A stretch of DNA of 64,000 bases, from positions 1 through 64,000 of the forward strand of contig JAFQRZ010000016.1 of the NCBI GenBank assembly GCA_017409825.1, read 5' to 3'. Positions 12,201 through 21,333 of the stretch are shown in pieces. A program made the position numbers and the translations under genes. Origin of the DNA: Agathobacter sp. (GTDB lineage Bacteria > Bacillota > Clostridia > Lachnospirales > Lachnospiraceae). The number at the start of each line of letters is the position of its first letter. Position 1 is the first letter of the stretch. The notes beneath the pieces were generated by a model. The model was given only the letters and a program-made list of their open reading frames with translations. It was not told the DNA's origin and did no database searches.

Positions 12201-12998
12201 TGCTACGGGCTCGTAGTCAAATACACTTGCAGCTAAATTGTTCCAATGTGCAAAGGTAACCTTTTCTGGAACAATCGTTTTTCCACCAACACTTGCATTT
12301 AACGTGTAGGCAGTAATTCCAGGCGTATATTCATCATCGTATGCGAAGAAATAGTTGCTATACTCATTGCCCTGCATTGTTCTTTCTGTCTTAACAGTGG
12401 TATAACTACCATCCGCCTGACCTGCCATATACACCGCATAATCCTGATACCCCAGGGCCGTATCCATCATGATACGAGCCTGGATATCGTCAATCTTGTT
12501 ATCCGTGGTATTTTTTACAGAATATGTAATGTATACCATACCATGCTGCTGTGCCTTGGTATCCAGCAGACTTAAGGTCTGTGTAAATTCCAAACCATCC
12601 ACGCTCCAGGTAGAAACGATTTCATTCTCGGAAACCTGTTTCACGGTAATATCATTTTTTCCTAAGCCCAAAAAACTATAGTTTCTGCCAAAAATATAGT
12701 CTTTGGTTCTGCCGTCTCGTGTCACACGGAACGAAGTAAAGGAAGTATCATAGTTTTCATCTGGATATAATAAGAACTTATTGTTATCCGATTTATTTAA
12801 CTTGTCACCTTCTACAGTATCTACTAAGAAACCACCGTTCTTTTCTGACACCTTAACGGACAAATACCCGTCATTCAATTCTACATAGCCCTTAGATGCT
12901 TCCTTCGTGGATGCTGCCTGAGTTGAAACAGGAAGGCCTCCCAATAACAGGGATACACAGAGTATGAATGCAAATATTCTTTTCATTATTTTTTTCAT
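6234..12998 (-). CDS. Giant membrane-anchored surface protein with InlB-type repeats
   Basis: 2254 aa from the ATG at 12998, chosen because GGAGG (13007-13011) sits 8 nt upstream; an in-frame TTG at 13013 is less likely. The N-terminus is a signal peptide (basic residues, hydrophobic core, TQAAS). Residues about 800-1130 form a beta-strand-rich region with alternating hydrophobic and glycine-rich segments. Fibronectin III-like sequence lies near 1400-1500, and MBG-like modules near 1840-2000. Two tandem InlB/Listeria-Bacteroides-type repeats (IPEKIG ... AIYTP) lie near 2000-2130. It ends in one transmembrane helix (about 2229-2250) plus a KKRNKK tail. There is no LPXTG motif, so it is membrane-anchored rather than sortase-linked. 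The second gene after tetR; ligand and function are unknown. Confidence 0.85.
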   Translation of the reverse strand: MKKIMKRIFAFILCVSLLLGGLPVSTQAASTKEASKGYVELNDGYLSVKVSEKNGGFLVDTVEGDKLNKSDNNKFLLYPDENYDTSFTSFRVTRDGRTKDYIFGRNYSFLGLGKNDITVKQVSENEIVSTWSVDGLEFTQTLSLLDTKAQQHGMVYITYSVKNTTDNKIDDIQARIMMDTALGYQDYAVYMAGQADGSYTTVKTERTMQGNEYSNYFFAYDDEYTPGITAYTLNASVGGKTIVPEKVTFAHWNNLAASVFDYEPVADYTQSLNFTNPYNEKYMTADSATALYYDMGSAEAGEDSTQAIGVYYGVYSNAEAGDTSVALNFAGPADMILNETETGYVDLNGDAPGNFTLTTKVQNTSDKALDYIAVTFSTPEKMVSFDTTGSQNTTSVNGDPYYIVIRNLQPGEVRDVTLNYLAEPMDVSDYRKIKVQVFDISKQVNNNQITLLEEDKLVSRDSYILCPSVEGESVSFLSTNPEVIYVNGTRHLYLTGKNFGLLRNTDSYRVVLRPANGAADVVVPSSNVIINTEDNTADLVLDQYLSPGTWNVIIDWVDTGIMDITTDALRFVVSDKEMYKGGSFGVLTISTTGDGTIASPCHYDLNVYRGEEEYEKATGGKARKDVLLVLRGDFTLKYDDNNKLIGAEAVAIKGGDAISLNECLDVTEGRLTVSIEYDENGNQTCINTDIDGKVYTTGANTLVWDGVCAISSFEEGELVKFPVYKYNGELSTFVEDQTANTNMLYLTWPGAASTAQTIAGMIMELRYAQFAIMATEAGGEPDKYVVSFGAELSPDFLVPNNFDYGTVQTSALDQVQLKIAKSNYTADQLREVEATHKKDLENWGKADGGGLNLKIKDILFGGGFVGLNTSIEVGLPSYTDGMPKIEGTLYLKVMNEEWGVGINGKADFLTMNMEAEFACYSKNGIPVPDKIRFFVGGFVPGIPLDPMGIFWVRGAGAGIDKMYETFFVSSTIPPLTLMLSGEFAIFEVLSARADLSLSARGISGYLKNISVAEIEIMESIGGKVYWYPRLDLGLGMKLSILDVINGEGSIILQQIPYDGEDEWFWQAYATASVEIPQKYPIIGGIEIAAAEFGVDYQKIFGAIHVIKLDAGVVYYWGGDVDFAFGKYDVPEATMPTPFALRRDADTGRTLYMAATNMRLLGRSRAVDVEETIITSSKDMCTHTFTLDGNAGEDAMIHLTFPVENSIAAQVYKNQIKVLYEESSVEKEYKLEWLDANQKADASANEDANAIYNYDAENKMVSVAISVTEAEQFNVPITIETPKASEITLYGLSRMADLNTITVSDDKQTATITGEKLGEMSQLKVYAVDANKDAWLLAEVPVTTLPTDPEQTVISNIDLRYPSNLPSGDYTIQAVGVVKDETGTEVANPIVETEITYTNPNQPAAPTQVEVTLGGDYTIDVTPTASGDFDGYYVTIYEQTSLFEKEATIYKDLMLSKNNRVHTVGGQYEVPIMDEDGQPTDKTQIVGLEAGKRYVVGVSTYKKLTDDSILLSEEKQSTIITMVESKKAEPKFEITGSVAIETAGVLVDTIGTEDVTVHISGVDTVKNGSYTLNDGEKKEWKGGDISFSDLANGVYVLSVVGENANGDSFGEKYQFAVDVKEPRIMISSPVDGFFRGDSLIITGLSEAGSKITAMVKGDTTLGRAATQSVTANTDENGRFVLTVPMNMGLYQQNVQLFAVDAVGNQSRKVNLYMVNALVGSEDAEAVLLADGQEAKTILANGEDVQLEMAIKVDDQIIRLNNMSMAAAMVDYQLTVYEGDAEVDTDGVFNGSTDTVGMVRATLNEYEVAARIVGASMEDATVTITIPEGGYVYDETAKEPPVESVVLNGLLLKEGRDYTVSYANNIAAGTANVVIEAIADSGYLGVKVVDFTIAKATIDKITPSVTAPVEGKTPQEKVNISGCNTAEIKWTYNGKAFKDKFVAGEEYIATITLVADSNHTFAENVKAEGWKVTVNADGTLTLVRNYTAVTKSGDEQVETHLITFIANNKVVATRVVEHGGTLTDIPEIPEKIGHMQTKPVWSVTDFRNIRKDMTVHAIYTPDVYTITFVIDDKVVKTMEVGYMDTVEGKDFPEIPEKIGYTDTEPKWDKSAVRDVTEDVTVTAIYTPNRYSIQLPDNMLGYTITLLYDEILYGEDFSFTITLDEGYNADDVEITLNGVVINKKYITIKDNQILVRIPAEEVTKFFGEEGRSLDIEVSGIVLGTGEKADDFSWLWIILVILIITAVVVYYYKKRNKK

Positions 12999-13019
12999 AG
13001 TCTTTTCCTCCAACTCTCT

Positions 13020-16000
13020 TTACTCTACATAGACGATAAATAAATATTCATCATGACTCTGAGTTCTAATACAAATGGTATAATAGCCCGCTTCTTCTAA
13101 TGGAAGATTTGTATTCGTTACGCTTTCTGCATCGCGAACCAATGTAGTTGCACCAATCTTCATTTGTGCTGTCGTAAATACACCTTTTTTGTAAACGATG
13201 CTATATGGCTCGCCATCCGTATCTACTGCTAAATTCAAATCATCCGCCAAACTTCCAAGATATATGCTATCTCTGCCAACCAATTCACCATTCACTGTTA
13301 CTTCTGGTTCACCCGCAGAAGTCAGCTTCAACCATGCTGTCTTGGTGGATGTATTATTGGAACTATCGGTTGCAGTATAGGATACGCTTGTTACACCTGT
13401 TACACTCAAATCCTCTGTAAATTGGATTGTTACGTTTACATCCGCATCTACATCGTTTACTGTGATATTCTCCTCAAGCATCGCCATGATAGTAGCTCTA
13501 TCCGTTCCTACCTTAGCAATAACCTGTTCTTTCTTAATCGTAATCACTGGTGCTTCTTTATCTAATGGTTTCACACCATTTAATAAAGCGGAAGCTGTGT
13601 TACCATATGCGTCTTCCGCATAAACAACTGGCCAAAGTCCTGCTTCATTATCTGTGATTTCGAATGCTGTCCATGTACCTGCTGCAAGTTCTTCTTCCTC
13701 GCCACCATTGAGGCTGGCTGTACAAGCACGATTTGCTTTTACATAAATGGAATCTCCAACATTCAGCTTAATGCCACTTGGATCTTTCACTGCACCTGCA
13801 TCCACTGCAGAGGTATTAAACTGCAATTCTAAAGCGGTATCTACAATCGTATTGATTGTAAATGTCACTTGTTTGATATTTCCTGCTTTATCCACGAAAT
13901 GATAGGTATAGGTTCCATTTTCTTTGATCTTTGTGGTATGTACATAACCATTTGTTCCATAACTGTTTTCTTCACGGAATATAGCATCTTCATCTGTCAC
14001 AAAGGTTACGGTCACACTCTTACCATTTTCTGCAAGCTCGATATCTGGAGCAGAAACCACTGGTGCCACCTTATCAATATTGGTAACTGCATCTAAATGC
14101 AATGTGATTTCTGTATCATTGTTTGCTACTGCTGTAAGTGGAAGAACTTCGTCCAAGTTCTCGTTATAACGTACGGTCACACGGTTTCCTGTAATCATAA
14201 CATCCACAGCGTCCTCATAACCATATGGAACTCTAACCTCTTTTACGTTCTTATTGTAGGTCAACTGAACCGTTACATCCTGACGGGTTGCCTCCAGTTT
14301 TTTGTTCTCAGACCATTGAATTAATTCGTTATAAATCTGAACATCATCAATCTCGTCTACTACAATTTCTAACTGTCCAACAACGGATTCCCCAGAAACG
14401 CTTTGGTTCTTCTTATATGTGAAACTATAATTGATAAGATAGGTTCCATTCTGCGTGTACTGAATATAATACTGTCCCTTATATTCACTATTTTCATCCG
14501 TTTCAGTTTCTACCTCGAAACCATTTGGTGCGTTCAATGCAAAATCTGTAATCTCTGCATCATCATTCACTGCTGGCGGAAGTATATATACATAAGCATT
14601 GGTGCCTGCGTATAATTTCTTCACCTGTGGAATCGGTGCATCTCCTACATTTGACACATCAAACAGAATCGAAGTTGCATTTCCTTCTTCATCCACTGCA
14701 TAAAGTGTAAATTTAGTATTCTTGGTAATTTCTAACACACGACCATTTAGACTTACACCATCAATGGTATCGCTGCCACCAGCCACGTAATCTGGTACAC
14801 TGGTATAAAGCCCTCTCTTTACAAATAATTTCACATCGCTATCGTCGACCAAATCGATCTGGAAACGATATACACTTGCCCATCCAATTTTGTCTAAAAG
14901 CTCTGTCGCATCTGTGCTAGCATCAAAGCACTCAAGGATTTCATCCCCATCGTAATCCTCTAATACAGTACGATAGATACCAGGCTCTACCTGTAATGCA
15001 AGCGCTTCATTCTGGAAGAGTCTATTTCTCTGTGCATACGCACGAAGCTGAATCGCTGGAGCATTCGAATCTCCCATTGGAAGCTCTGGATTTTCTACCT
15101 CAAAGCTTTCGTTTCGAAGTTCTACTTCAAGCGCTACAGTCAAGTCAATACCTTCTTGCGTTTCTTCACCAAGAACTGCGTAATAATCGCTGCCCATAAA
15201 GGTATACGATGTATCCTCACCCGGATAGAAGGTGTAGCTTGGTGCAAGACCTGTATAGGAATCCAGCACATCCAATTCTGCATCAATGATATATGCGGTT
15301 ACCGGACCATTGATGTATTTTACACCCTTTTCATCCGTAAGAATCTGACTTTCGTCATAACTCCACTGAATTTTAGGTTTAAATTCTACAATATTATCTA
15401 TTGTAATTCTATGTTCTTCCGTATCATTTCCTACCGTAAATACAAACGTCGTATTTTTACTTGCAGTCACCTTTACATCAGAAGTATTATTACTCGTTAC
15501 CTGTATTCCCTCTGCTTCCTGTACTGTAATTGGTAATTTTTCATCGCTGGTCAGTGATACCGATACGTCTCCAAAGGTAGGCTCCGTCGTACTAAATTTA
15601 GCATCTACACCAAAATTCCAGCCCTCGGTAATCTCATAATTAATCTGATGTACATCACCAAACATATCTGTGAAAGAACCCGTATACATACCATTTGCAA
15701 ATACACCTGTCTCAACTATACCGTATCCATCCCCATATAGATTGTTCAACTGTGCATCAATCCCCCCTGCTACTGCAGCATTTAGATATAATACGATACC
15801 AGAATCTTTTAATAAGTCGTAACGTACATTGCTATCCACATTATACAATCCATATCCTGCATAGCGGGTATATTCCTTGCCAAAAACATCTTTATAATTC
15901 ACTTTATAGCTTACATATGGCTCACTTGATGTCTGATTGATTCGGTTTGCAATATAAACCGTAATCGCATGCGTTCCCTCATCCATTTTTGCGCCCATAT

Positions 16001-19000
16001 AGCCCGCTGCATTTGGCTCGGCATAGTTTTCCACCATTGGAACGGTAAGGTAATCCACCTCTTCTCCGTTCACTTCATTGAAAAAAGTAAAGGTAATACT
16101 GTCATAATCTACAAGCTCTGGTAAATATTCATTTGGCGGATACACATCATTGTCTGTAATGGCAAGATGTGATTCTACATACGCCCCTCTATTATACCAA
16201 CCTGGATAACCATTAAATGGAGCAATCTTATATTCGGTAGCGTCTATCGCAAATTTATTGTATTCCAAATCATTGTAATTGATAGATAATACTTCATTCG
16301 TTGTTGTATTTCTTGTCTCATAATACAAAATGGTTTTCCCGTCTTCCGACATTACCGGTATGTTGTATTCAACGTTGTTATTTATCTCACCTTCATAATG
16401 GTACTGTATATAATTCACATTGTAATATGACTCGTTTCCAACTCTTCGTTCGGACCCCAGCTGTGGACAGATTGCCATCGCTCCGCCAAATTCATCATAA
16501 ACAACAAACTCTGTATACGTTCTGTTCATGAAACCTGACTCAGGTTCATACAATCCAGAATAGCTATTATCCTCGTTCTTATCCAAAGTAACAGATTCAC
16601 CAAGCTGTACTGGAGTTTTCTCACCACCATATCTGTATAGGAGAACATTTACATCGCCACTTCCATTCATGGAATATGCTGTATTCAGTTTCATTGTAAG
16701 GCTACTTACTGCAATCTGACCTTCGATATCCGATTCATTCATGGATTCTACATAACCCTCAACCGAAATATCCATGCTTGGCAAAATATCTGTTACCATA
16801 ATCGTAAAAGATTTAATTTCAGATACAGTTCCGTTTGCCAGCTTCACCTGGTAGTAAATGATATTTACACCACTAACAACACCAATATCCTGTCCGCCTT
16901 TTAAGAAACCTGTTTCTGCAATTGTTTCCTTATCATAGAGCTCAATACCCATATAATAAAATAGCTCTGCGGTTCCCACTTCATCACTATTTGTCTTTTC
17001 GAAATTATCTTGTGCTAATTCTTCCTCAGTAATACCACTTAAGCTATTCCACATACGGAAGCCTACGACTTCTCCTACCTTCACACCATCATAGGTTTCC
17101 ACAGGTTCATCGCACTGTAAACAGATAGATACGTTCTTTGCTCCTGCCGTATAGTATGCAAAAACATTGTCACGATCAATCTCTTTGAGATCACCTAATG
17201 CAAGCCCTACACTCTCAAGTGGTGCGGTATCTCCTTTGTGAATAACATCATGATCTCGCCAGTAATAATAGCTTCTAATTCTAAATTCCCATAATCCCGC
17301 ATTCTCTACCTTGGTCGCATCTAAAACAATATTCAGCGACTGATATTCTGCCGCTTCTGATGCACCTTTCTGGTATATATAAACGGTTATCGAATACATA
17401 CCCGTTTCATATTCCATATCTGCTGGTAACATATAGGTCTGGTTGATTGCTGTCTCTAAACTCTTGGTATCAATCACCGTAGTTTCTGTACCCTTTGTAT
17501 GGTTTAACGCCACATAAGATTTCGCGAAATCAATATCCTTAATATCCCAATCTGCCTTCAGAAGGTTGTTCAAAGAAAATGCAAACTGTGTTCCTGCAAG
17601 GACAGAAGCTTCACCTTCAATCTGATTCATGAAAATCGTTTCATTTCCACTAGTTCCATCTGCTGCAATCTCTTTCGCACCTGTTGCATCCTTGACTGCT
17701 CCAAATGTAACCTTGTGAACATTTTCTGGCACATCATTTACAGGTGCATACTGAACCTTAATCACTGTAGTATCCACTACATAAGAATTATCATCGATAC
17801 CTGTGTCAAATGCGTTTCCCTCAACTGGTGTCAAATCCTTATAGGCTGCATCAAAGCTTACACTTACCTCACCATAATATGCTTTTAAGGCTGAATTATC
17901 TGTAAGAGTTTCTACTGAAGCATAGCCAGTATTTCCTTCGTTAAAGGTTACCTTATACCAAGTACCATCAAAATCAAACACATTGATTGTTTCGCCTGTT
18001 TTCACAAGACGTACATATGTATCCATTCCCATCGTAACGGTCACACGGATATAGCCATCCGCATTTGGATTCTGTGTTGCTGTTGCACTCTTCTTTGCAG
18101 GTCCCACTACCGTAAGCACTGGTGCTTCATCTGGCTCTACGATAATCTCAGTATCGTCAAAATAAATCTTTGGACGGTCGATTTCTACGATAAAGCTCTT
18201 CGATGTCTGTACAAAGTTTCCTTTATTATCTCCAGCTTTTACCCATAGCTTCATTTGCGAACTATTCTCAAATGAATACGAAGCACTCACCTGCGCTGTT
18301 TTTCCTGCGGTGAAACTACATGTTTGCCAAGCATTCTCATCTGGTGCCGTCGCCCCATTCTCCGTCCACTGGTATCGAATGGATGCCACTTCCGAATAAT
18401 CTGCTACCTGAATCGGTACCGTTACAGAAGTAACATTCCCTGCCGAGGTATATGTCTCTGGCTGAATTGTAAGAACTGGTGCCACTTCATCTACTACAAA
18501 TGGATATTTTTCCTTATCACTAGTATTCAGGTTCTTTACGATATCCGTCACACTTACAGTTGCCTGAATCTCATCCACTGTGATTTTATTCGTATTGGTA
18601 AACTGAATCTTAACTGTCGCAGCATACTTATCATGTGCATGCAATTTCCAACGAATCACGCCTGCCGTTTCGCCACTCATCTTACCGATACCAGATGCCA
18701 ATTGCTTTCCATCACTACTCTCAACGATATAGTTGTAGTCCAAATCGGTCAGTGCTGTTGCCGTAAGTTTCATCGATGCATATTCACCCAGAACACCTGC
18801 GGATAATTCGTTGCTTAATTTGTCATTAATCGTAACCTGGAACTGTAACTCTCTGCCATTCTCTGCCGTAGCGCGTTTCTCTACCGTGATAGCTGGAGGC
18901 GTTACATCCAAATAAATCTGCTTATCTGGTGCTGGTATCGTAGCATCCAAAAGGTTTCCACTTTTATCTTCAATCGTGCCCGAAAAACCGATAATCTTAA

Positions 19001-20504
19001 TTGGCTGACCTTCATGACCTTCCATCATTTTCATTCCTTTTTTCGCTGTAAAGGTCTGAAAAACAATTTGGGTACGCAAATTTTCTACATAGGTACCTTG
19101 TGCACCAGCAGTAATCGAAGCCATTGGCAGTTCTACCTGTCTTCCGTTTTCATCTAGGACATTTAATTTTGCCTTTGGAGAAAGGTTTTCTGTCTTCAAT
19201 TGCTCTGAAATCAAAATTGACATTTGAATCCCTTGATTTTCCCCAAGGAAAAGATCTTTACGATTGATATCTTCTGGCCAGCTATTTTCTTCTTTGCCTG
19301 CCATTTCTGCTGCATCTTCACGACTTGCACCAGCACTGTCTCTAACAAAAACCTCTTCAATCTTTGGATCCTTGTTATCAATAAAGAGTTCTTTCCCAAG
19401 CAGATTGATACTGCTTAGATTAATCTTATTACCAGCCAAGTCTGTAATTGGTGTCGTATCTAATTTGACATCCTGTAAATAAGCAATTACATTGTCAACC
19501 TTTTGATATACCTGTTGTCTTGTATCATAATTATATCCAGTCGGATAATCATAACATCCTCTTACCCCATATACCTCAAAATCAATTCCAGATACTACTG
19601 GAATATTAAATTTAGAAATATTAGAAATCTGGAATTCATCTTCATAATAATCCCCTAAGCTTTCTCTCGAACAACGGAAGGTTAGTGTCCTGCCATCTAA
19701 CCCATAAAACTCCGCCTTACGTGTAACGTTTCCAATTCCTGTAGAAGAACTAATCAAATCAATATTTATATACATATCATCGATATACTGATCTGCCTCA
19801 CTGTTCGCCCAACGAAGATCTTCATCCATCTTAATATGTACATACAACCCATCATACTTTAACTCTGCACTAATATTAGTCTCTTCCGGAGAAGTATTGT
19901 CTACTGCTGCAATCCACATATTCATTACTTCTGTACCAGATGCCCCTTGTACAGTAACATTCAAATTAGAATCAAATGGATATGTCGCAGTTCCTTCTAC
20001 GGATTGTGTGCTTTTTTTAGACAGACTGCTGCCACCAATTGTCACACCATCCAAAGTCATACTTGGCTTATTCTTGGTTGATTTAAAGGTCGCTCCAAAT
20101 CGCAGTGAGACATCCGGATTCCAGGTAATCCCTACCATAGATCTTGGATAAAAAACTGCCTTCCAATCATTGCTATCTGCACTAATTACGTTAATTGAAG
20201 GACGGATGTTTACTTTTGAAGAGATAAAAGTAGAATTATGGTAGATATGTGTTTTACCTACACGATTCTCTTCATCCCAGTAAAACCAAGAACCAATTCC
20301 AGCATAAACCGTATCTCTGCTGGTTTGCGCTGAGTTTGTAATCTTATCTTTCACTGCATCATAAATAATGTCATTATAAATTGGATAGCCATCTACTGGC
20401 ACGCCACTCGCATGGTAATCCATCTCTGGAACTAAGGTAACTATCATCGTTGCAGCCAAAACAAGTGCAGCGATACGTTTTCCAAAACCCTTTCTCTTAA
20501 ACAT
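13020..20504 (-). CDS. Giant secreted multidomain (Ig-like) protein
   Basis: 2494 aa from the ATG at 20504. AGGAGG lies 8 nt upstream; longer starts at 20510 and 20531 are less likely, the latter overlapping tetR. The N-terminus (MFKRKGFGKRIAALVLAATM, then a hydrophobic stretch) is a signal peptide. The rest is a chain of beta-rich, acidic Ig-like or cadherin-like modules rich in DxAGN and DxxGN turns. An SH3-like segment (DGTWYKVTF ... GYASVETL) lies near residues 810-870. A DUF5011/HYR-like module (SVSYTATDSSNNTS) lies near 2315-2400. No transmembrane anchor or sorting signal is seen at the C-terminus, unlike its downstream partner. Probably cotranscribed with tetR upstream and the anchored giant 21 nt downstream. 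No enzymatic motif recognised. Confidence 0.82.
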   Translation of the reverse strand: MFKRKGFGKRIAALVLAATMIVTLVPEMDYHASGVPVDGYPIYNDIIYDAVKDKITNSAQTSRDTVYAGIGSWFYWDEENRVGKTHIYHNSTFISSKVNIRPSINVISADSNDWKAVFYPRSMVGITWNPDVSLRFGATFKSTKNKPSMTLDGVTIGGSSLSKKSTQSVEGTATYPFDSNLNVTVQGASGTEVMNMWIAAVDNTSPEETNISAELKYDGLYVHIKMDEDLRWANSEADQYIDDMYINIDLISSSTGIGNVTRKAEFYGLDGRTLTFRCSRESLGDYYEDEFQISNISKFNIPVVSGIDFEVYGVRGCYDYPTGYNYDTRQQVYQKVDNVIAYLQDVKLDTTPITDLAGNKINLSSINLLGKELFIDNKDPKIEEVFVRDSAGASREDAAEMAGKEENSWPEDINRKDLFLGENQGIQMSILISEQLKTENLSPKAKLNVLDENGRQVELPMASITAGAQGTYVENLRTQIVFQTFTAKKGMKMMEGHEGQPIKIIGFSGTIEDKSGNLLDATIPAPDKQIYLDVTPPAITVEKRATAENGRELQFQVTINDKLSNELSAGVLGEYASMKLTATALTDLDYNYIVESSDGKQLASGIGKMSGETAGVIRWKLHAHDKYAATVKIQFTNTNKITVDEIQATVSVTDIVKNLNTSDKEKYPFVVDEVAPVLTIQPETYTSAGNVTSVTVPIQVADYSEVASIRYQWTENGATAPDENAWQTCSFTAGKTAQVSASYSFENSSQMKLWVKAGDNKGNFVQTSKSFIVEIDRPKIYFDDTEIIVEPDEAPVLTVVGPAKKSATATQNPNADGYIRVTVTMGMDTYVRLVKTGETINVFDFDGTWYKVTFNEGNTGYASVETLTDNSALKAYYGEVSVSFDAAYKDLTPVEGNAFDTGIDDNSYVVDTTVIKVQYAPVNDVPENVHKVTFGAVKDATGAKEIAADGTSGNETIFMNQIEGEASVLAGTQFAFSLNNLLKADWDIKDIDFAKSYVALNHTKGTETTVIDTKSLETAINQTYMLPADMEYETGMYSITVYIYQKGASEAAEYQSLNIVLDATKVENAGLWEFRIRSYYYWRDHDVIHKGDTAPLESVGLALGDLKEIDRDNVFAYYTAGAKNVSICLQCDEPVETYDGVKVGEVVGFRMWNSLSGITEEELAQDNFEKTNSDEVGTAELFYYMGIELYDKETIAETGFLKGGQDIGVVSGVNIIYYQVKLANGTVSEIKSFTIMVTDILPSMDISVEGYVESMNESDIEGQIAVSSLTMKLNTAYSMNGSGDVNVLLYRYGGEKTPVQLGESVTLDKNEDNSYSGLYEPESGFMNRTYTEFVVYDEFGGAMAICPQLGSERRVGNESYYNVNYIQYHYEGEINNNVEYNIPVMSEDGKTILYYETRNTTTNEVLSINYNDLEYNKFAIDATEYKIAPFNGYPGWYNRGAYVESHLAITDNDVYPPNEYLPELVDYDSITFTFFNEVNGEEVDYLTVPMVENYAEPNAAGYMGAKMDEGTHAITVYIANRINQTSSEPYVSYKVNYKDVFGKEYTRYAGYGLYNVDSNVRYDLLKDSGIVLYLNAAVAGGIDAQLNNLYGDGYGIVETGVFANGMYTGSFTDMFGDVHQINYEITEGWNFGVDAKFSTTEPTFGDVSVSLTSDEKLPITVQEAEGIQVTSNNTSDVKVTASKNTTFVFTVGNDTEEHRITIDNIVEFKPKIQWSYDESQILTDEKGVKYINGPVTAYIIDAELDVLDSYTGLAPSYTFYPGEDTSYTFMGSDYYAVLGEETQEGIDLTVALEVELRNESFEVENPELPMGDSNAPAIQLRAYAQRNRLFQNEALALQVEPGIYRTVLEDYDGDEILECFDASTDATELLDKIGWASVYRFQIDLVDDSDVKLFVKRGLYTSVPDYVAGGSDTIDGVSLNGRVLEITKNTKFTLYAVDEEGNATSILFDVSNVGDAPIPQVKKLYAGTNAYVYILPPAVNDDAEITDFALNAPNGFEVETETDENSEYKGQYYIQYTQNGTYLINYSFTYKKNQSVSGESVVGQLEIVVDEIDDVQIYNELIQWSENKKLEATRQDVTVQLTYNKNVKEVRVPYGYEDAVDVMITGNRVTVRYNENLDEVLPLTAVANNDTEITLHLDAVTNIDKVAPVVSAPDIELAENGKSVTVTFVTDEDAIFREENSYGTNGYVHTTKIKENGTYTYHFVDKAGNIKQVTFTINTIVDTALELQFNTSAVDAGAVKDPSGIKLNVGDSIYVKANRACTASLNGGEEEELAAGTWTAFEITDNEAGLWPVVYAEDAYGNTASALLNGVKPLDKEAPVITIKKEQVIAKVGTDRATIMAMLEENITVNDVDADVNVTIQFTEDLSVTGVTSVSYTATDSSNNTSTKTAWLKLTSAGEPEVTVNGELVGRDSIYLGSLADDLNLAVDTDGEPYSIVYKKGVFTTAQMKIGATTLVRDAESVTNTNLPLEEAGYYTICIRTQSHDEYLFIVYVE

Positions 20505-20518
20505 AAGCATTACCTCCT

Positions 20519-21178
20519 TTATACTTTCCAAATCGTATATTCTTTAAAATCCTGTAGAATTCGTCTACCAAGATCTCTATAATCCATCGCCATTACTTTT
20601 TCTATCTTGTGTTTCCGACGCTCTTCTGGCACATTGTAAATCAACATAATCGCATTCAAGGCGCCTTGGATACGGTCCTCCAAAGAGGTCTCATCTGTAC
20701 ACATCAGAGTCGCATACTCGATACCCGAAACCATGATTTCGGCCACCTGATACTGCTCTGTCGTCCAATCACTACAGTATTCCGCAAATACCATCTGTGC
20801 TCGTTTGCAATCGGATTTTCTTATCAAATCTAATGACATCGTATGCATATATGACGATAAGTAGAAGTCCTTTGCAATCGCATCTTCTTCGCATATCGAT
20901 GCCATCGCCGCCAATTCAATACAAACCGCAAACAATGAGGTCTCCCCCTCGTCAGCTACGACATCCATCATTTTCCATTGGAAGTCACAAAGCATCTCCG
21001 TAAGTTTCGCCAGCAAATGTTCCTTCGTCGGATAATGGAAGGTAAGATTACCGGTACTAATCCCTACTTCCTCACTAATCGCTTTCGCAGAAGTATTGGA
21101 ATATCCAAGTTCCAAAAATTTATGTATCGCGACCTGTATAATCTCTTTTCTCGTGGTATCGGCTGTATGTCTTGCCAT
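20519..21178 (-). CDS. TetR family transcriptional regulator
   Basis: 219 aa from the ATG at 21178 (MARHTADTTRK), which has AGGAGG 6-7 nt upstream; the longer frame to 21223 has no such site. The N-terminal TetR helix-turn-helix spans about residues 24-50 (GYSNTSAKAISEEVGISTGN, then LTFHYPTKEHLL). The C-terminal ligand domain matches nothing I can name. The stop codon is 15 nt before the giant protein start, so it is the first gene of a three-gene operon. It most likely controls the two giant genes and itself, possibly via repeats at 21215-21260. Confidence 0.88.
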   Translation of the reverse strand: MARHTADTTRKEIIQVAIHKFLELGYSNTSAKAISEEVGISTGNLTFHYPTKEHLLAKLTEMLCDFQWKMMDVVADEGETSLFAVCIELAAMASICEEDAIAKDFYLSSYMHTMSLDLIRKSDCKRAQMVFAEYCSDWTTEQYQVAEIMVSGIEYATLMCTDETSLEDRIQGALNAIMLIYNVPEERRKHKIEKVMAMDYRDLGRRILQDFKEYTIWKV

Positions 21179-21214
21179 GAGTTCCTCCTTGTATATGCCT
21201 CTATAAATAAAATT

Positions 21215-21260
21215 AGGATACATACCATTCTAGCATCCTTCCTAGTTTAGCACGCATCCT
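21215..21260 (-). promoter_or_regulatory. Candidate operator repeats upstream of tetR
   Basis: GCATCCT occurs at 21233-21239 and 21254-21260, 21 bp apart (two helical turns). An inverted near-copy, AGGATAC, lies at 21215-21221, 11 bp from the first. A TATACT -10-like box on the minus strand lies just upstream (around 21261-21266). The arrangement fits an autoregulatory TetR operator, but this is inferred from repeats only. Confidence 0.4.
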
Positions 21261-21294
21261 AGTATAATGCAATAGCTCACACATGTATACAAGT

Positions 21295-21319
21295 AAAAAC
21301 GCCACCCGAAGGTGGCGTT
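21295..21319 (-). terminator. UUCG-loop terminator after deoB
   Basis: A perfect 9 bp stem (21298-21306 with 21311-21319) closes a UUCG loop on the minus strand and is followed by a U-run. It lies 15 nt after the deoB stop. Confidence 0.88.
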
Positions 21320-21333
21320 AAATCTGTATTCTC

